From: Nodosilinea nodulosa PCC 7104
GTDB lineage: Bacteria > Cyanobacteriota > Cyanobacteriia > Phormidesmidales > Phormidesmidaceae
NCBI RefSeq assembly: GCF_000309385.1
Contig: NZ_JH976538.1
Span: forward strand, 481,849 to 545,848
Direction: 5' to 3'
Length of the DNA: 64,000 nucleotides
The first letter of the stretch is position 1. Each line of letters starts with the position of its first letter. The notes beneath the pieces are model-generated. The model was not told the DNA's origin, ran no database searches, and worked only from the letters and a program-made list of their open reading frames with translations. This document shows, piece by piece, positions 44,970 to 52,604 of this stretch. The translations under genes and the position numbers were made by a program.

Positions 44970-45215
44970 CTAAAGATAGCTGATGCTACCAATCTCCTCT
45001 GTAGTGTCCTGATTTATAATCGGCAAATATTTCAGATCACCCTGTTTAAGTACAGTAGACAATATGCCAGTTTGTGAGTTCATTACATTAACTCTTGAGT
45101 AAGTTTCACTGATGAATCGTGACCAGATAAAAATTGCCACAGGATTCTTTGCTAGGGAGTGAATCAAAGACAGTGTCTCAAATATATCCACAGAAGATAG
45201 TGAGGTGACATGCAT
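44970..45215 (-). CDS. Small hypothetical protein behind a tandem box
   Basis: 81 residues from ATG 45215; the open frame extends to 45272, but that part overlaps the promoter. MHVTSLSSVDIFETLSLIHS, then IFIWSRFISETYSRVNV. No signal peptide. A tandem box and -10 at 45253-45284 support transcription. The ribosome-binding site is poor, so the start is uncertain. Family not recognised. Confidence 0.5.
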   Translation of the reverse strand: MHVTSLSSVDIFETLSLIHSLAKNPVAIFIWSRFISETYSRVNVMNSQTGILSTVLKQGDLKYLPIINQDTTEEIGSISYL

Positions 45216-45252
45216 GTCTCTGAAGGCAATCCAACCTTCTCTTGATACTTTT

Positions 45253-45284
45253 AATCTAAAACGGACGGTCAAGAACCCGACAAG
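45253..45284 (-). promoter_or_regulatory. Tandem box and -10 for the 81-residue protein
   Basis: On the minus strand CTTGTC-GGGTT-CTTGAC (45284-45268), 9 bp, TAGATT (45258-45253). The only member with a 9-bp gap. Confidence 0.65.
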
Positions 45285-45354
45285 TTATAAGTATTCATGG
45301 TGGGCAGTTTAGTGCCCTTGTCTCTGACGGTGATCGCCGCACGCTAATCTCACT

Positions 45355-46596
45355 TCAAGCCTTAGCATTTATAGGTAAATGCACGATAAAGCAACTGCCA
45401 GCGCCTAAGGTACTTTTGACTTCAATGCTGCCCCCATGGCTTTGAATGATGACTTGAGTAATTGATAGCCCTAGACCAGAACCGCCGTCATCATAGCTGC
45501 GGGCCTGATCAGCTCGCCAAAAGCGCTCAAAGATTTGCTCAAGGTTTTCTGGTGCAATGCCAACACCAGTGTCATATATGCTCACCCGGAGTTGTTGCCC
45601 TAAACGTCTAGCTTCAACCTTGACTTTGCCGCCTGCTGGGGTATATCGAATGGCGTTTTGCAGTAGGTTGGTAAAAGCTCTCATTAAACTAGCAAAGTCG
45701 CCTTGCAGGAATAGCGTTGCCTCCAAGTTGGCCGTCAGCTCAATTTGCTTATTTTCAGACTGGGGATGATAGAGTTGCACCAAATCATATAGAAGATCCG
45801 AGAGATTGACAGGGGCTAGTGTCATTGTTGAAGCTCTGTCTGTTCTGGCTAGCAGTAGTAAATCTTCTGTGAGCCGTGTCATTTGCTCGGTGGCACTGAT
45901 CACTGCACTCATCACCTCATGATCTTCTTCACGCATCCCGTCTGGGTATTTGAGAGCAACTTCCACATTGCTAGAAATAGCCATCAGCGGACTACGCAAC
46001 TCATGTGAAGCATCTGCCGTAAACTGCTTGAGGCGATGAAAGCTAGCTTCAATCGGCTGCATCGCTTGGCGGTTTAGCCAAATGCTACCGGCACTACTAA
46101 GAATGACGGCAACAATTACCCCGACGCCTAAACCGATATCTAGCTGAAACACGGTTTCATCAAACTCATCCAGCAATTGGCTTACTCTGACGTAACCAAT
46201 GAGTTTCCCGGATTCAGTGCTCAGGATAGGCAGAGTAATAGACTGAATTGAAGGCTTTCCGGTTTGAATCTCTACGACTGCCTGCGGATCAAGCGGAGCA
46301 TTAGGGGTATAATCGCCTTGCTGCTTAACTAATTTTTTTTCTGTGTTAAACCACTCCAATGCTTGATACTTATCGATGATTTTTTGAGCCAGAAATTCGT
46401 TTTCAACTTGGAGTTGACCATTGTCAATTTCAGCATTGCCTACTGCACCTTGACCTAGCGTGATCAACCGCTCGGTCAGTTGTTGCTTAAGGTTACGGAC
46501 AAATACAAGTCGAACTGCTAGAGCAAACCCTGTTAGAACAAGGGCAATGACTAAGAGGTTGGCGATCAGTAAACGATAACGAATTTTTTCGAACAT
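45355..46596 (-). CDS. Sensor histidine kinase of the island
   Basis: 413 residues. Two TM helices (LLIANLLVIALVLTGFALAVRLV and LGVGVIVAVILSSAGSIWL) enclose a ~125-residue periplasmic sensor region. The kinase core is complete: H-box FTADASHELRSPL, N-box NLLQNAIRYTPAGG, G1 DTGVGI, F ERFWRADQ, G2 GGSGLGLS. It would autophosphorylate on the H-box His and pass phosphate to the regulator encoded 20 bp upstream. The architecture resembles cyanobacterial RppB/NrsS-type sensors, but the signal cannot be read from the sequence. Confidence 0.9.
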   Translation of the reverse strand: MFEKIRYRLLIANLLVIALVLTGFALAVRLVFVRNLKQQLTERLITLGQGAVGNAEIDNGQLQVENEFLAQKIIDKYQALEWFNTEKKLVKQQGDYTPNAPLDPQAVVEIQTGKPSIQSITLPILSTESGKLIGYVRVSQLLDEFDETVFQLDIGLGVGVIVAVILSSAGSIWLNRQAMQPIEASFHRLKQFTADASHELRSPLMAISSNVEVALKYPDGMREEDHEVMSAVISATEQMTRLTEDLLLLARTDRASTMTLAPVNLSDLLYDLVQLYHPQSENKQIELTANLEATLFLQGDFASLMRAFTNLLQNAIRYTPAGGKVKVEARRLGQQLRVSIYDTGVGIAPENLEQIFERFWRADQARSYDDGGSGLGLSITQVIIQSHGGSIEVKSTLGAGSCFIVHLPINAKA

Positions 46597-46616
46597 CCTG
46601 ATGCTATTATTAAGAA

Positions 46617-47297
46617 CTAGAAATCTAAAGGAATTAGTCTATATCCCATGCCATAGACAGTTTCGATCATGTCGTTCAGGCTGCCTGCTGCTTTGAGCTT
46701 ACTACGTAGATTTGTTAGATGGGTTTTAATCGTGCCTTCACCAGAGAATTGATCAAATTCCCAGAGTTTATCGAGTAATGCCGAACGACTGATAACCTGA
46801 CCAGGATGGCGAAGAAAATATTCTAAAATCAAATATTCTTTGGGAGTAAGTGATAGAGCAATTTTGTCATAGGTGACGACTTGAGTGGCTGGATCTAGCT
46901 TTAAGGGGCCGTAGTGCAACGTAGGCGGAGTTAACTCTCGACTGCGGCGCTGGAGCGCTCGAATACGCGCGGCTAGCTCCTCAAGCTTAAACGGTTTAAT
47001 TAAATAATCATCGGCTCCAGCGTCTAGGCCCATGACTTTATCGCTAGTCGTGTCTTTGGCAGTAAGCATCAAAATTAGAGCCTGACATTGAGCCGCTCGC
47101 AGCCGCCTGCACAAGTTGATCCCATCTAATCGGGGCAGCATCACATCTAGCAGGATTAAGTCGTAGTCGGTGGCCTGGGCATAATCCCACCCTTCTAGAC
47201 CATCCGGAGCGATATCGACACTGTAGTTTTGGTGTCGCAAATCTTTAGCTAGAGGATTTGCAATGCGGGTATCATCTTCAATAATGAGAATTTTCAT
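46617..47297 (-). CDS. OmpR/PhoB-family response regulator of the island
   Basis: 226 residues from ATG 47297. The receiver domain has the acidic pair (IIEDD), the phosphoacceptor Asp in LILLDVMLPRLDG, Thr (MLTAKD) and Lys (LIKPFK). The C-terminal winged helix (LSLTPKEYLILEYFLRHPGQVISRSALLDKLW, TIKTHLTNLRSKL) is of OmpR type, which binds direct repeats with ~11-bp period. It is the only such regulator in the window, and ten matching tandem boxes surround it. It follows the dead signal peptidase gene by 30 bp and is probably transcribed from the box at 47982. Confidence 0.92.
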   Translation of the reverse strand: MKILIIEDDTRIANPLAKDLRHQNYSVDIAPDGLEGWDYAQATDYDLILLDVMLPRLDGINLCRRLRAAQCQALILMLTAKDTTSDKVMGLDAGADDYLIKPFKLEELAARIRALQRRSRELTPPTLHYGPLKLDPATQVVTYDKIALSLTPKEYLILEYFLRHPGQVISRSALLDKLWEFDQFSGEGTIKTHLTNLRSKLKAAGSLNDMIETVYGMGYRLIPLDF

Positions 47298-47327
47298 GGC
47301 ATTTAGCAATTTTATGAACTGAGCAGT

Positions 47328-47900
47328 TTACTGAGTGCTAGATCGCTGGTGGGTGATAATGTAGCTGGGGTGATCAATCTCGTTAATGCGGTTCAGGGGC
47401 GAGTAACATAAGGCGGCATTGCCAATAATACGATCTCGCAGCACAAAGCCCTATCCAGAGGTATCAAAGGTATTGTCGCCTAACACTAGATAATTGTCGG
47501 ATGGGACAATAGCGGAGCCGCAATAGTAGATAGGCAGTGTAGCCACATATTTCTCCCTCAAGGGTTGACTATTGACATAAACTCGATCACTGGAGACTTC
47601 CACTTTTTTACTGGGCTGCCCAATCACTTGTTTAATGAGCGTCTCATGGTCGTTTTGCTGCTCTAAAGCTTGGGAAGGATTCAACACAATGACATCCCCT
47701 CGATTAGGTAAGCTAAAATCACAACTTAGTTTATCGATCATTAGGCGATCGTTGACCTGTAATGTTAGTTCCATTTAACCGGAAGAGATATAGCATACCT
47801 CGGACATCAAGGTATAGATACCAAAGGCCAACATCAGACTCAGTTCCAGAATCTTTAAATTTCGATAACTGCTGGACTGAGAGTTGAAGGATAAACTGCT
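47328..47900 (-). pseudogene. lepB: Signal peptidase I gene, inactivated by two nonsense codons
   Basis: The minus strand reads ILELSLMLAFGIYTLMSEVCYISSG, stop (TAA), MELTLQVNDRLMIDKLSCDF, then NRGDVIVLNPS, VIGQPSKKVEV (with the Lys region), YLVLGDNTFDTSG, stop (TAG), GFVLRDRIIGNAALCYSPLNRI. In signal peptidase I the first stop takes the place of the catalytic Ser (SGSM) and the second that of a conserved Trp (WGFV). The stretch before ILEL is out of frame with a plausible start (MPHKAVYPS). Known family members cleave signal peptides at the periplasmic side. The gene heads the operon of the two-component system. Confidence 0.75.
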
Positions 47901-47965
47901 TTATGAGGCATAAGTCCATTGGGAGATATGGAATATTGACCTCAGATTCTGAGATCTTGATTGCT

Positions 47966-47998
47966 AGCCTAGCCAATAAGGGTCAAGAATTCGTCAAG
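47966..47998 (-). promoter_or_regulatory. Tandem box and -10 for the lepB-regulator-kinase operon
   Basis: On the minus strand CTTGAC-GAATT-CTTGAC (47998-47982), 10 bp, TAGGCT (47971-47966). Implies autoregulation of the two-component genes. Confidence 0.8.
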
Positions 47999-48015
47999 CC
48001 AGCAGCATGAATGGA

Positions 48016-48120
48016 TATAGCGGTTCTCACTCGGATAAAGTACAGGTTAAATGCTCAAGTCTATTAATCTCAACAGTTTCCCAAGTCGAGGTGCAACTCG
48101 TACGTTCAGGAACCGCTATA
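48016..48120. mobile_element. ~105-bp MITE with TA ends
   Basis: TATAGCGGTTCTCAC at the left and, read inward, TATAGCGGTTCCTGA at the right. TA at both ends suggests Tc1/IS630-type mobilisation. Non-coding. Confidence 0.65.
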
Positions 48121-48165
48121 GAAGCGACTCAATTTTTGGGAATGACCGGTTTAAGTCAATTCAAA

Positions 48166-48246
48166 CCAATAGTCCGGACACTTTTCTAAGCAAGCGCTGA
48201 ACCGCCCATTCTCTCGTTAGCCGTCAAAAACTGACTGGAGTGTTGT
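48166..48246. repeat. Shortened copy of the boundary MITE
   Basis: Starts CCAATAGTCCGGACACTTTT and ends GGAGTGTTGT like the 126-bp copies, but the middle is 45 bp shorter and diverged. Confidence 0.75.
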
Positions 48247-48254
48247 CAATCAAA

Positions 48255-48380
48255 ACAATAGTCCGGACACTTTTCTAGGCAAACGCTGAAACTCTTGATA
48301 TCTCGTTGGCCAGGCTGATGATGAAGGGGGCTGAAACCCTCATTCTATCGTTGCCCGCTAAAAACTGTCCGGAGTGTTGT
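48255..48380. mobile_element. 126-bp MITE, right boundary of the cargo island
   Basis: Same length and orientation as 28144-28269, with one base difference. It ends 17 bp from the stop of the gene at 48398-49132. Confidence 0.85.
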
Positions 48381-48397
48381 CAAAAGTATTGCCAAAC

Positions 48398-49132
48398 TTA
48401 TTGCTGCGACCCCGGCAAATACACATCTGCCGCTGCTTGCACCACCTGCTGCGCCCCCGCCATCGCCTCGGCATGCCTAGTTCGATTCCCCTCATCGAGC
48501 GCCTCCGAGATATTCGCCCCAATCAAATTCGCCGTCGCCGACTGCTGCCGTAGCTGCATCAACTGCTCATAGCTGCCCGACTCCAGCTGACTCTGATGGC
48601 CCACCATATCCGTCAAATTCTTCATCACGTCCTGGGTCACATCCAGTGACTGAGCTGCCTGCGACTTATCGGAAATGGCCCCCAACGCCTGCTGCGCCGC
48701 ATCCATCTCCTGCTTCATCGCCGCCTGCCCGTCGGTTCCCAACACCGAAGTCGCCATACTGCGGGCACTTTCCCGGTCGGTCGCATTCGCCAACGACTGC
48801 TGCAACACCACCGGGTTGGCGTTGAAATTATCCAACCGCTGCGACGCTCCCGATGCCTGTCCAGCCAAATCCCCGGTGCCATCGCTGCCAATCACCTGGC
48901 CCACCGCCTGCCAGTCTCCCGGCGGGTCAGGGATACCCAACTCTCCGGTGTTGCCACCCAATACATCGCCCAGCACACCGCCCAAAACATCATTCACCGT
49001 GTGGGTGTAGTAGCCCTCAAAAATCTGGACATACTGATTCACAATACTTTTGAAGGGCTGCAAGATATCAAACGCCTGGGCCGGAGCTATCAGGATTCCG
49101 GCACTGCCCAGGGATAAGGCTAGGAGCAGCAC
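48398..49132 (-). CDS. Exported helical protein, probably the severed VirB5-like gene; 5' end damaged
   Basis: 244 residues from a GTG. A signal peptide (LLLALSLGSAGILIAPAQA) lacks the usual basic start; in the same frame upstream lie TLKRSV and then a TAA with no ATG. The original start was probably removed by the IS4-type element next to it. The mature part is helical with Gln/Ala-rich coiled segments (ATSVLGTDGQAAMKQEMDAAQQAL, SYEQLMQLRQQSATANL), similar in style to VirB5/TrbJ pilus-tip proteins. GC-rich codon use matches the secretion genes at 20.8-27.7 kb, not the island. Family assignment is inference. Confidence 0.6.
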   Translation of the reverse strand: MLLLALSLGSAGILIAPAQAFDILQPFKSIVNQYVQIFEGYYTHTVNDVLGGVLGDVLGGNTGELGIPDPPGDWQAVGQVIGSDGTGDLAGQASGASQRLDNFNANPVVLQQSLANATDRESARSMATSVLGTDGQAAMKQEMDAAQQALGAISDKSQAAQSLDVTQDVMKNLTDMVGHQSQLESGSYEQLMQLRQQSATANLIGANISEALDEGNRTRHAEAMAGAQQVVQAAADVYLPGSQQ

Positions 49133-49149
49133 GGAACGTTTCAGGGTAG

Positions 49150-50147
49150 GTCGAGCCGCTTAACGGGTGACAACATACCTAAAGCGCTTGCTGCATCAGG
49201 GATAGAGCATAGAAACCTCGCTGAAAATAGCGGTGTTTGTGGGGTTTGAGTGCTATCAGGTGGCGCGCCCAGTCGGCCCATAATTCCATGGCATAGATCC
49301 AGCGATGGCCATAGAGGCCGAGACTAAAATCACTCTGGCGAGGCGTCTTGTCGTGGTGCTCTTGGATACGCCCAGCATACTGCTCTACCCCGAGGTGTTT
49401 CATCTGCTGCCCATACATCGTGGCCCAACTGTAGGCCAAGGCGATCAGCAACACTAAGGCTAAAAACCGAGAGTCATTTACCTTGGCATTTTCCAGGTGA
49501 TAGCCGCCCGTCTTGCAATCTTTGAAGAACTGTTCAATGCCCCAGCGACACCGATAGACCGCTAAGGTTCGTGCCAAGGTAGGCAAATTAGACAAGATAT
49601 ACCAGGGCTCTTTAGGCCCCTTTTGGCGGTACTTTCGCTTCCAATAGACGGCTAAGTTAAAGGGGCCAAGGCCATCGCCTTTATTGCACAAAATGCCCTG
49701 ATAAAACCGAGACTGTCCTGGCTGGAAGCCCAGGTCTCTGAGCACACGGTAGTCGCCTTCAGAATCGGTTTGGAAATGAAGCGCTTTTTTCTGCCGGAGC
49801 GCAAAGAACACCCCTCGCTTATCCAACCAGGCCGCCAGTTTAGGGCTATGGAACTCCCGGTCACCCAGCACGAGCACCGGATAAGACTTGAACAAGGATA
49901 GGGCCGTTTTGAGGAGTCGCTGTTGCGTTGTTAGGTCACTACTACCCGCCTGCCCTAACAACTCCCAATAGACGGGTAAGGCGTGAGTCCCCCATACCAC
50001 GCTGACCATAAAGATATTCCGTCCTCTCCATTCCGTGCGGTCGATAGCCAGAATCCAATAGCCATATTGATGATGTTTGAGCGTTCTTAGACGGCGGCGT
50101 TGGTCGCGGTTCAACCCCCGTCCCGTTTGCACTTGCCGAATCCAATA
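49150..50147 (-). mobile_element. IS4-type insertion sequence, truncated by IS1634 copy 2
   Basis: The right side is cut sharply at 50148 where IS1634 copy 2 begins. The left end is approximate, placed between the damaged exported gene and the transposase stop. The missing 5' part is not found on the far side of copy 2. Confidence 0.65.
49179..50132 (-). CDS. IS4-type transposase, N-terminally truncated
   Basis: 317 residues from a GTG; the frame is open up to the IS1634 end. DDE features: WILAIDRTEWRG (first Asp), VLGDREFHS (second Asp) and YRCRWGIEQFFKDCKTGGYHLE (Glu, the Y-(2)-R-(3)-E-(6)-K signature of IS4). The catalytic triad is present, but ~100 N-terminal residues of the usual length are missing, so activity is doubtful. 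Confidence 0.8.
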   Translation of the reverse strand: MQTGRGLNRDQRRRLRTLKHHQYGYWILAIDRTEWRGRNIFMVSVVWGTHALPVYWELLGQAGSSDLTTQQRLLKTALSLFKSYPVLVLGDREFHSPKLAAWLDKRGVFFALRQKKALHFQTDSEGDYRVLRDLGFQPGQSRFYQGILCNKGDGLGPFNLAVYWKRKYRQKGPKEPWYILSNLPTLARTLAVYRCRWGIEQFFKDCKTGGYHLENAKVNDSRFLALVLLIALAYSWATMYGQQMKHLGVEQYAGRIQEHHDKTPRQSDFSLGLYGHRWIYAMELWADWARHLIALKPHKHRYFQRGFYALSLMQQAL

Positions 50148-50165
50148 CTCCCGGTTCGCTCATTT

Positions 50166-50768
50166 CTAAGGTGGTTCGTCAGATACGGGCCCCAGCAGGG
50201 TGTAAATACTTACCGGGAAGTTGAGAGCCTTTAAGATCTGCTGCTGTAAAGGCGTCAGCTCCGTCAGATGGGCATAGGTCTGCCCTCGTGCATTCACCAT
50301 GACTAGAGTAATGTCGCGAAAACTGGCCAACAGTAATTCGGCTGTCGGACGTGCCGTCGCCCGCTTGGGATTACCGATATATAGCCCTGAGAGGGTTTCT
50401 TGGTGACCAGCTAAGGCTTGACGCATCTGAAACTCCACCAGCGTTAACAGCCGCAACCCCATCGAGAGTAAGCGAATTAATCCCTTGATATGGTCTTCAC
50501 GCTGTAAGTACATCGGGGAGAGGGAGAGGGGATGCCCTTTGAGTCGGCTAAAGCTGTGCTCCACCAGATATTCTTGGCGGTAGACCGTCACGGCTTGAGG
50601 CAACGATAATGCCGCTGCGGGATGATTGGTGACATAGACCCGCCAGCCCAAGGTTTGCATCTGCTGGTTGATGGCCTCAGTTTCTAGGGTGCCATTCACC
50701 TGGAATCGACGGTGCTCCACCATCCGAGCCGGGCGGTCCCGGTAGCGACGCACAGCGTGTTGCTCCAC
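50166..50768 (-). CDS. IS1634-type transposase, C-terminal frame (copy 2)
   Basis: 200 residues identical to those at 5746-6348, with the YLVEHSFSRLKGHPLSL region. Continues the frame of 50897-51886 after a -1 step. Confidence 0.85.
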   Translation of the reverse strand: MEQHAVRRYRDRPARMVEHRRFQVNGTLETEAINQQMQTLGWRVYVTNHPAAALSLPQAVTVYRQEYLVEHSFSRLKGHPLSLSPMYLQREDHIKGLIRLLSMGLRLLTLVEFQMRQALAGHQETLSGLYIGNPKRATARPTAELLLASFRDITLVMVNARGQTYAHLTELTPLQQQILKALNFPVSIYTLLGPVSDEPP

Positions 50769-50896
50769 CTGTTGTGAGTAGGTGAGTTGAACGTAGGCCT
50801 TGACCCGGTAGCGGGTGAGAATCGCCTCGGCGGCTTGCGCTAAGGCGACCTCATCGGGAAAGGCTTTCTGGCCGCGCCCCGATTGGTTGAGCGCCG

Positions 50897-51886
50897 CTAG
50901 GCCGTCTGGGCGTGCTCAAGTCGAGCTTGGAAGGCCTGCTGGGCGGATTGAGCATAAGCCAAGGAGTACACGACCAATTGCCGCTCTGACCACGTCCAGG
51001 TGTGTCCGTCCCATTCTCCTGTGCGGGTCTGGGTCTGCTCATAGCCTCGGGCAATCAGCGCGGTGTGACCGTCGGCATAGTCGTAGTGAATCTCCTGCAA
51101 CTCAACGGCCCCTTGCTCCACTGGGTCTAGGTAGGCCTGCATCGCCTCCGCCTTGAGTTGAGTCCCACCGAGCGGACAGAGATAGTAATCGCCTGTGGCC
51201 TGGAGAAAGCAACGGGTCGCTAGACTGGCCATCTTGCTGTCACCCACGTAGAGCAACCCAGACTGACTGAGGGTCTGACGCACCTGCCCAATGGCCGGAA
51301 TGTAGAGCGGGTCGTCGGCGCGCTGCCCGGAGACAATCTCGGTCGCTATCGGTAGCCCCAGCGGATCTAGCGTCGCCAGCATCAGCTTCAGTTGGGGCAG
51401 GTCGGGGCGATGGTCTTTGCTATGGCCATATTGGAACAGCCCTGACTCATTGACCGTCCAATCCCCGCTGACGCTGGTACTATCCAGACGCAGCCGTTTG
51501 GGGTGCAGGTCATACACCTGAATCTGACGCTGATTCAACGCCGGTTCAAACAACGCCCATTGGGCATCATCACTGAGATATCGCAACACGCTTTCTAGGC
51601 GGTCGTCACTCAGGTCAAGGGCGCGAACCGGTTGCTGCAAGCCCTGTTGCAAGGTTTCCTGATGTCGCTCTACCCAGGCCTGCACGGGGTTTAACCGGTG
51701 ATCCGCTTGGGACAAAATGTGGCTCAGCCAAACTATCACCACATGGCCTAAGCTGAGCCCCTGCCAGTTCCCATGGGTCGGAAAGTAGTCGTCGAGCAGG
51801 GGTTGCACGTCCATCCGCTGCAGTTGGGCCAGCAACAGGGGAATATCGTCAACCCGTTCGGTGATAACGGTTAGGGGGGTATCCAT
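50897..51886 (-). CDS. IS1634-type transposase, N-terminal frame (copy 2)
   Basis: 329 residues, differing from copy 1 by Pro at residue 4 (MDTPLTV). It ends at the same TAG in ACG-GCC-TAG, showing that the frameshift predates the duplication or is functional. Confidence 0.85.
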   Translation of the reverse strand: MDTPLTVITERVDDIPLLLAQLQRMDVQPLLDDYFPTHGNWQGLSLGHVVIVWLSHILSQADHRLNPVQAWVERHQETLQQGLQQPVRALDLSDDRLESVLRYLSDDAQWALFEPALNQRQIQVYDLHPKRLRLDSTSVSGDWTVNESGLFQYGHSKDHRPDLPQLKLMLATLDPLGLPIATEIVSGQRADDPLYIPAIGQVRQTLSQSGLLYVGDSKMASLATRCFLQATGDYYLCPLGGTQLKAEAMQAYLDPVEQGAVELQEIHYDYADGHTALIARGYEQTQTRTGEWDGHTWTWSERQLVVYSLAYAQSAQQAFQARLEHAQTA

Positions 51887-52061
51887 AGCCCTAACCTATC
51901 CCAATTGGCTGACCTCATTTAAAAATGAGCGAACCGTGAGTGAAAAGCTCGAGAAGCTACGTTTTTGAACGGAGTATCAAGATGTCCAATAGAATGATCT
52001 ATAGCAATCCGGAATGATTCGTGAAATATATCAGTATAATTACTGAGGATCCAGAATTCTG

Positions 52062-52604
52062 ATGCGAGGTGTGATGGTCATGCCCACCCCCCAGACTAAG
52101 CTCAGCAAAACCATTGCCATTGAAGAACTCAAGGCCTTTATCAGTGCTGAACGTGATGGTCGCCAAGTGAAGAAAGCATTGGCCGTCAAACTGATCTATC
52201 AGGACTATGGCTATGAGGCCATCACCGCGATTCTCGATGTATCGCTGGGAGCCCTGAGCAAATGGAAACAAGCCTATGAGCGGGACGGCTTAGCCGGGTT
52301 CCGCCCTCAGCATAAAGGTCGCAGGAGTTATTTGACCCCGCTAGAGCGAGAGGCCGTATTGCAGTGGTTACAGGCTAAAGCGATCTGGGAACTGAGTGAG
52401 CTGGAGTATCATCTGGCCGAGACCTACGACGTGGTGTACGAGTCTAAGCAAAGCTACTACGACTTGTTTGAAGCGGCGGGTTTGAGTTGGAAAAAGACCA
52501 GTAAAGTGAATCCAAAGGCGGACGCTAAGGCGGTGGCCGCAAAAAAGCCGAGATCCAGCGGCTATTGGCACGTTACCGAGACGAGATCGAAGCCGGGCAG
52601 TTGA
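52062..52604 (+). CDS. IS630-type transposase, first frame
   Basis: 180 residues; the likely start is MPTPQTKLSKTIAIEELKAF at 52080. It contains the helix-turn-helix DNA-binding part (EAITAILDVSLGALSKWKQAYERDGL). The real protein leaves this frame at the A-AAA-AAG heptamer near 52539-52545 by a -1 step, giving KKAEIQRLLARYRDEIEAG. The last ~25 residues of this frame are then unused. Confidence 0.8.
   Translation: MRGVMVMPTPQTKLSKTIAIEELKAFISAERDGRQVKKALAVKLIYQDYGYEAITAILDVSLGALSKWKQAYERDGLAGFRPQHKGRRSYLTPLEREAVLQWLQAKAIWELSELEYHLAETYDVVYESKQSYYDLFEAAGLSWKKTSKVNPKADAKAVAAKKPRSSGYWHVTETRSKPGS

Larger units (their letters stand above)
50148..51940 (-). mobile_element. IS1634-type insertion sequence, copy 2 (1,793 bp)
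   Basis: Same length and ends as copy 1 (CTCCCGG / CTCACGG), opposite orientation. Flanks CCAATA (left) and TGAAAA (right) do not match, so there is no target duplication. The element interrupts an IS4-type transposase whose other half is absent. Confidence 0.9.
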
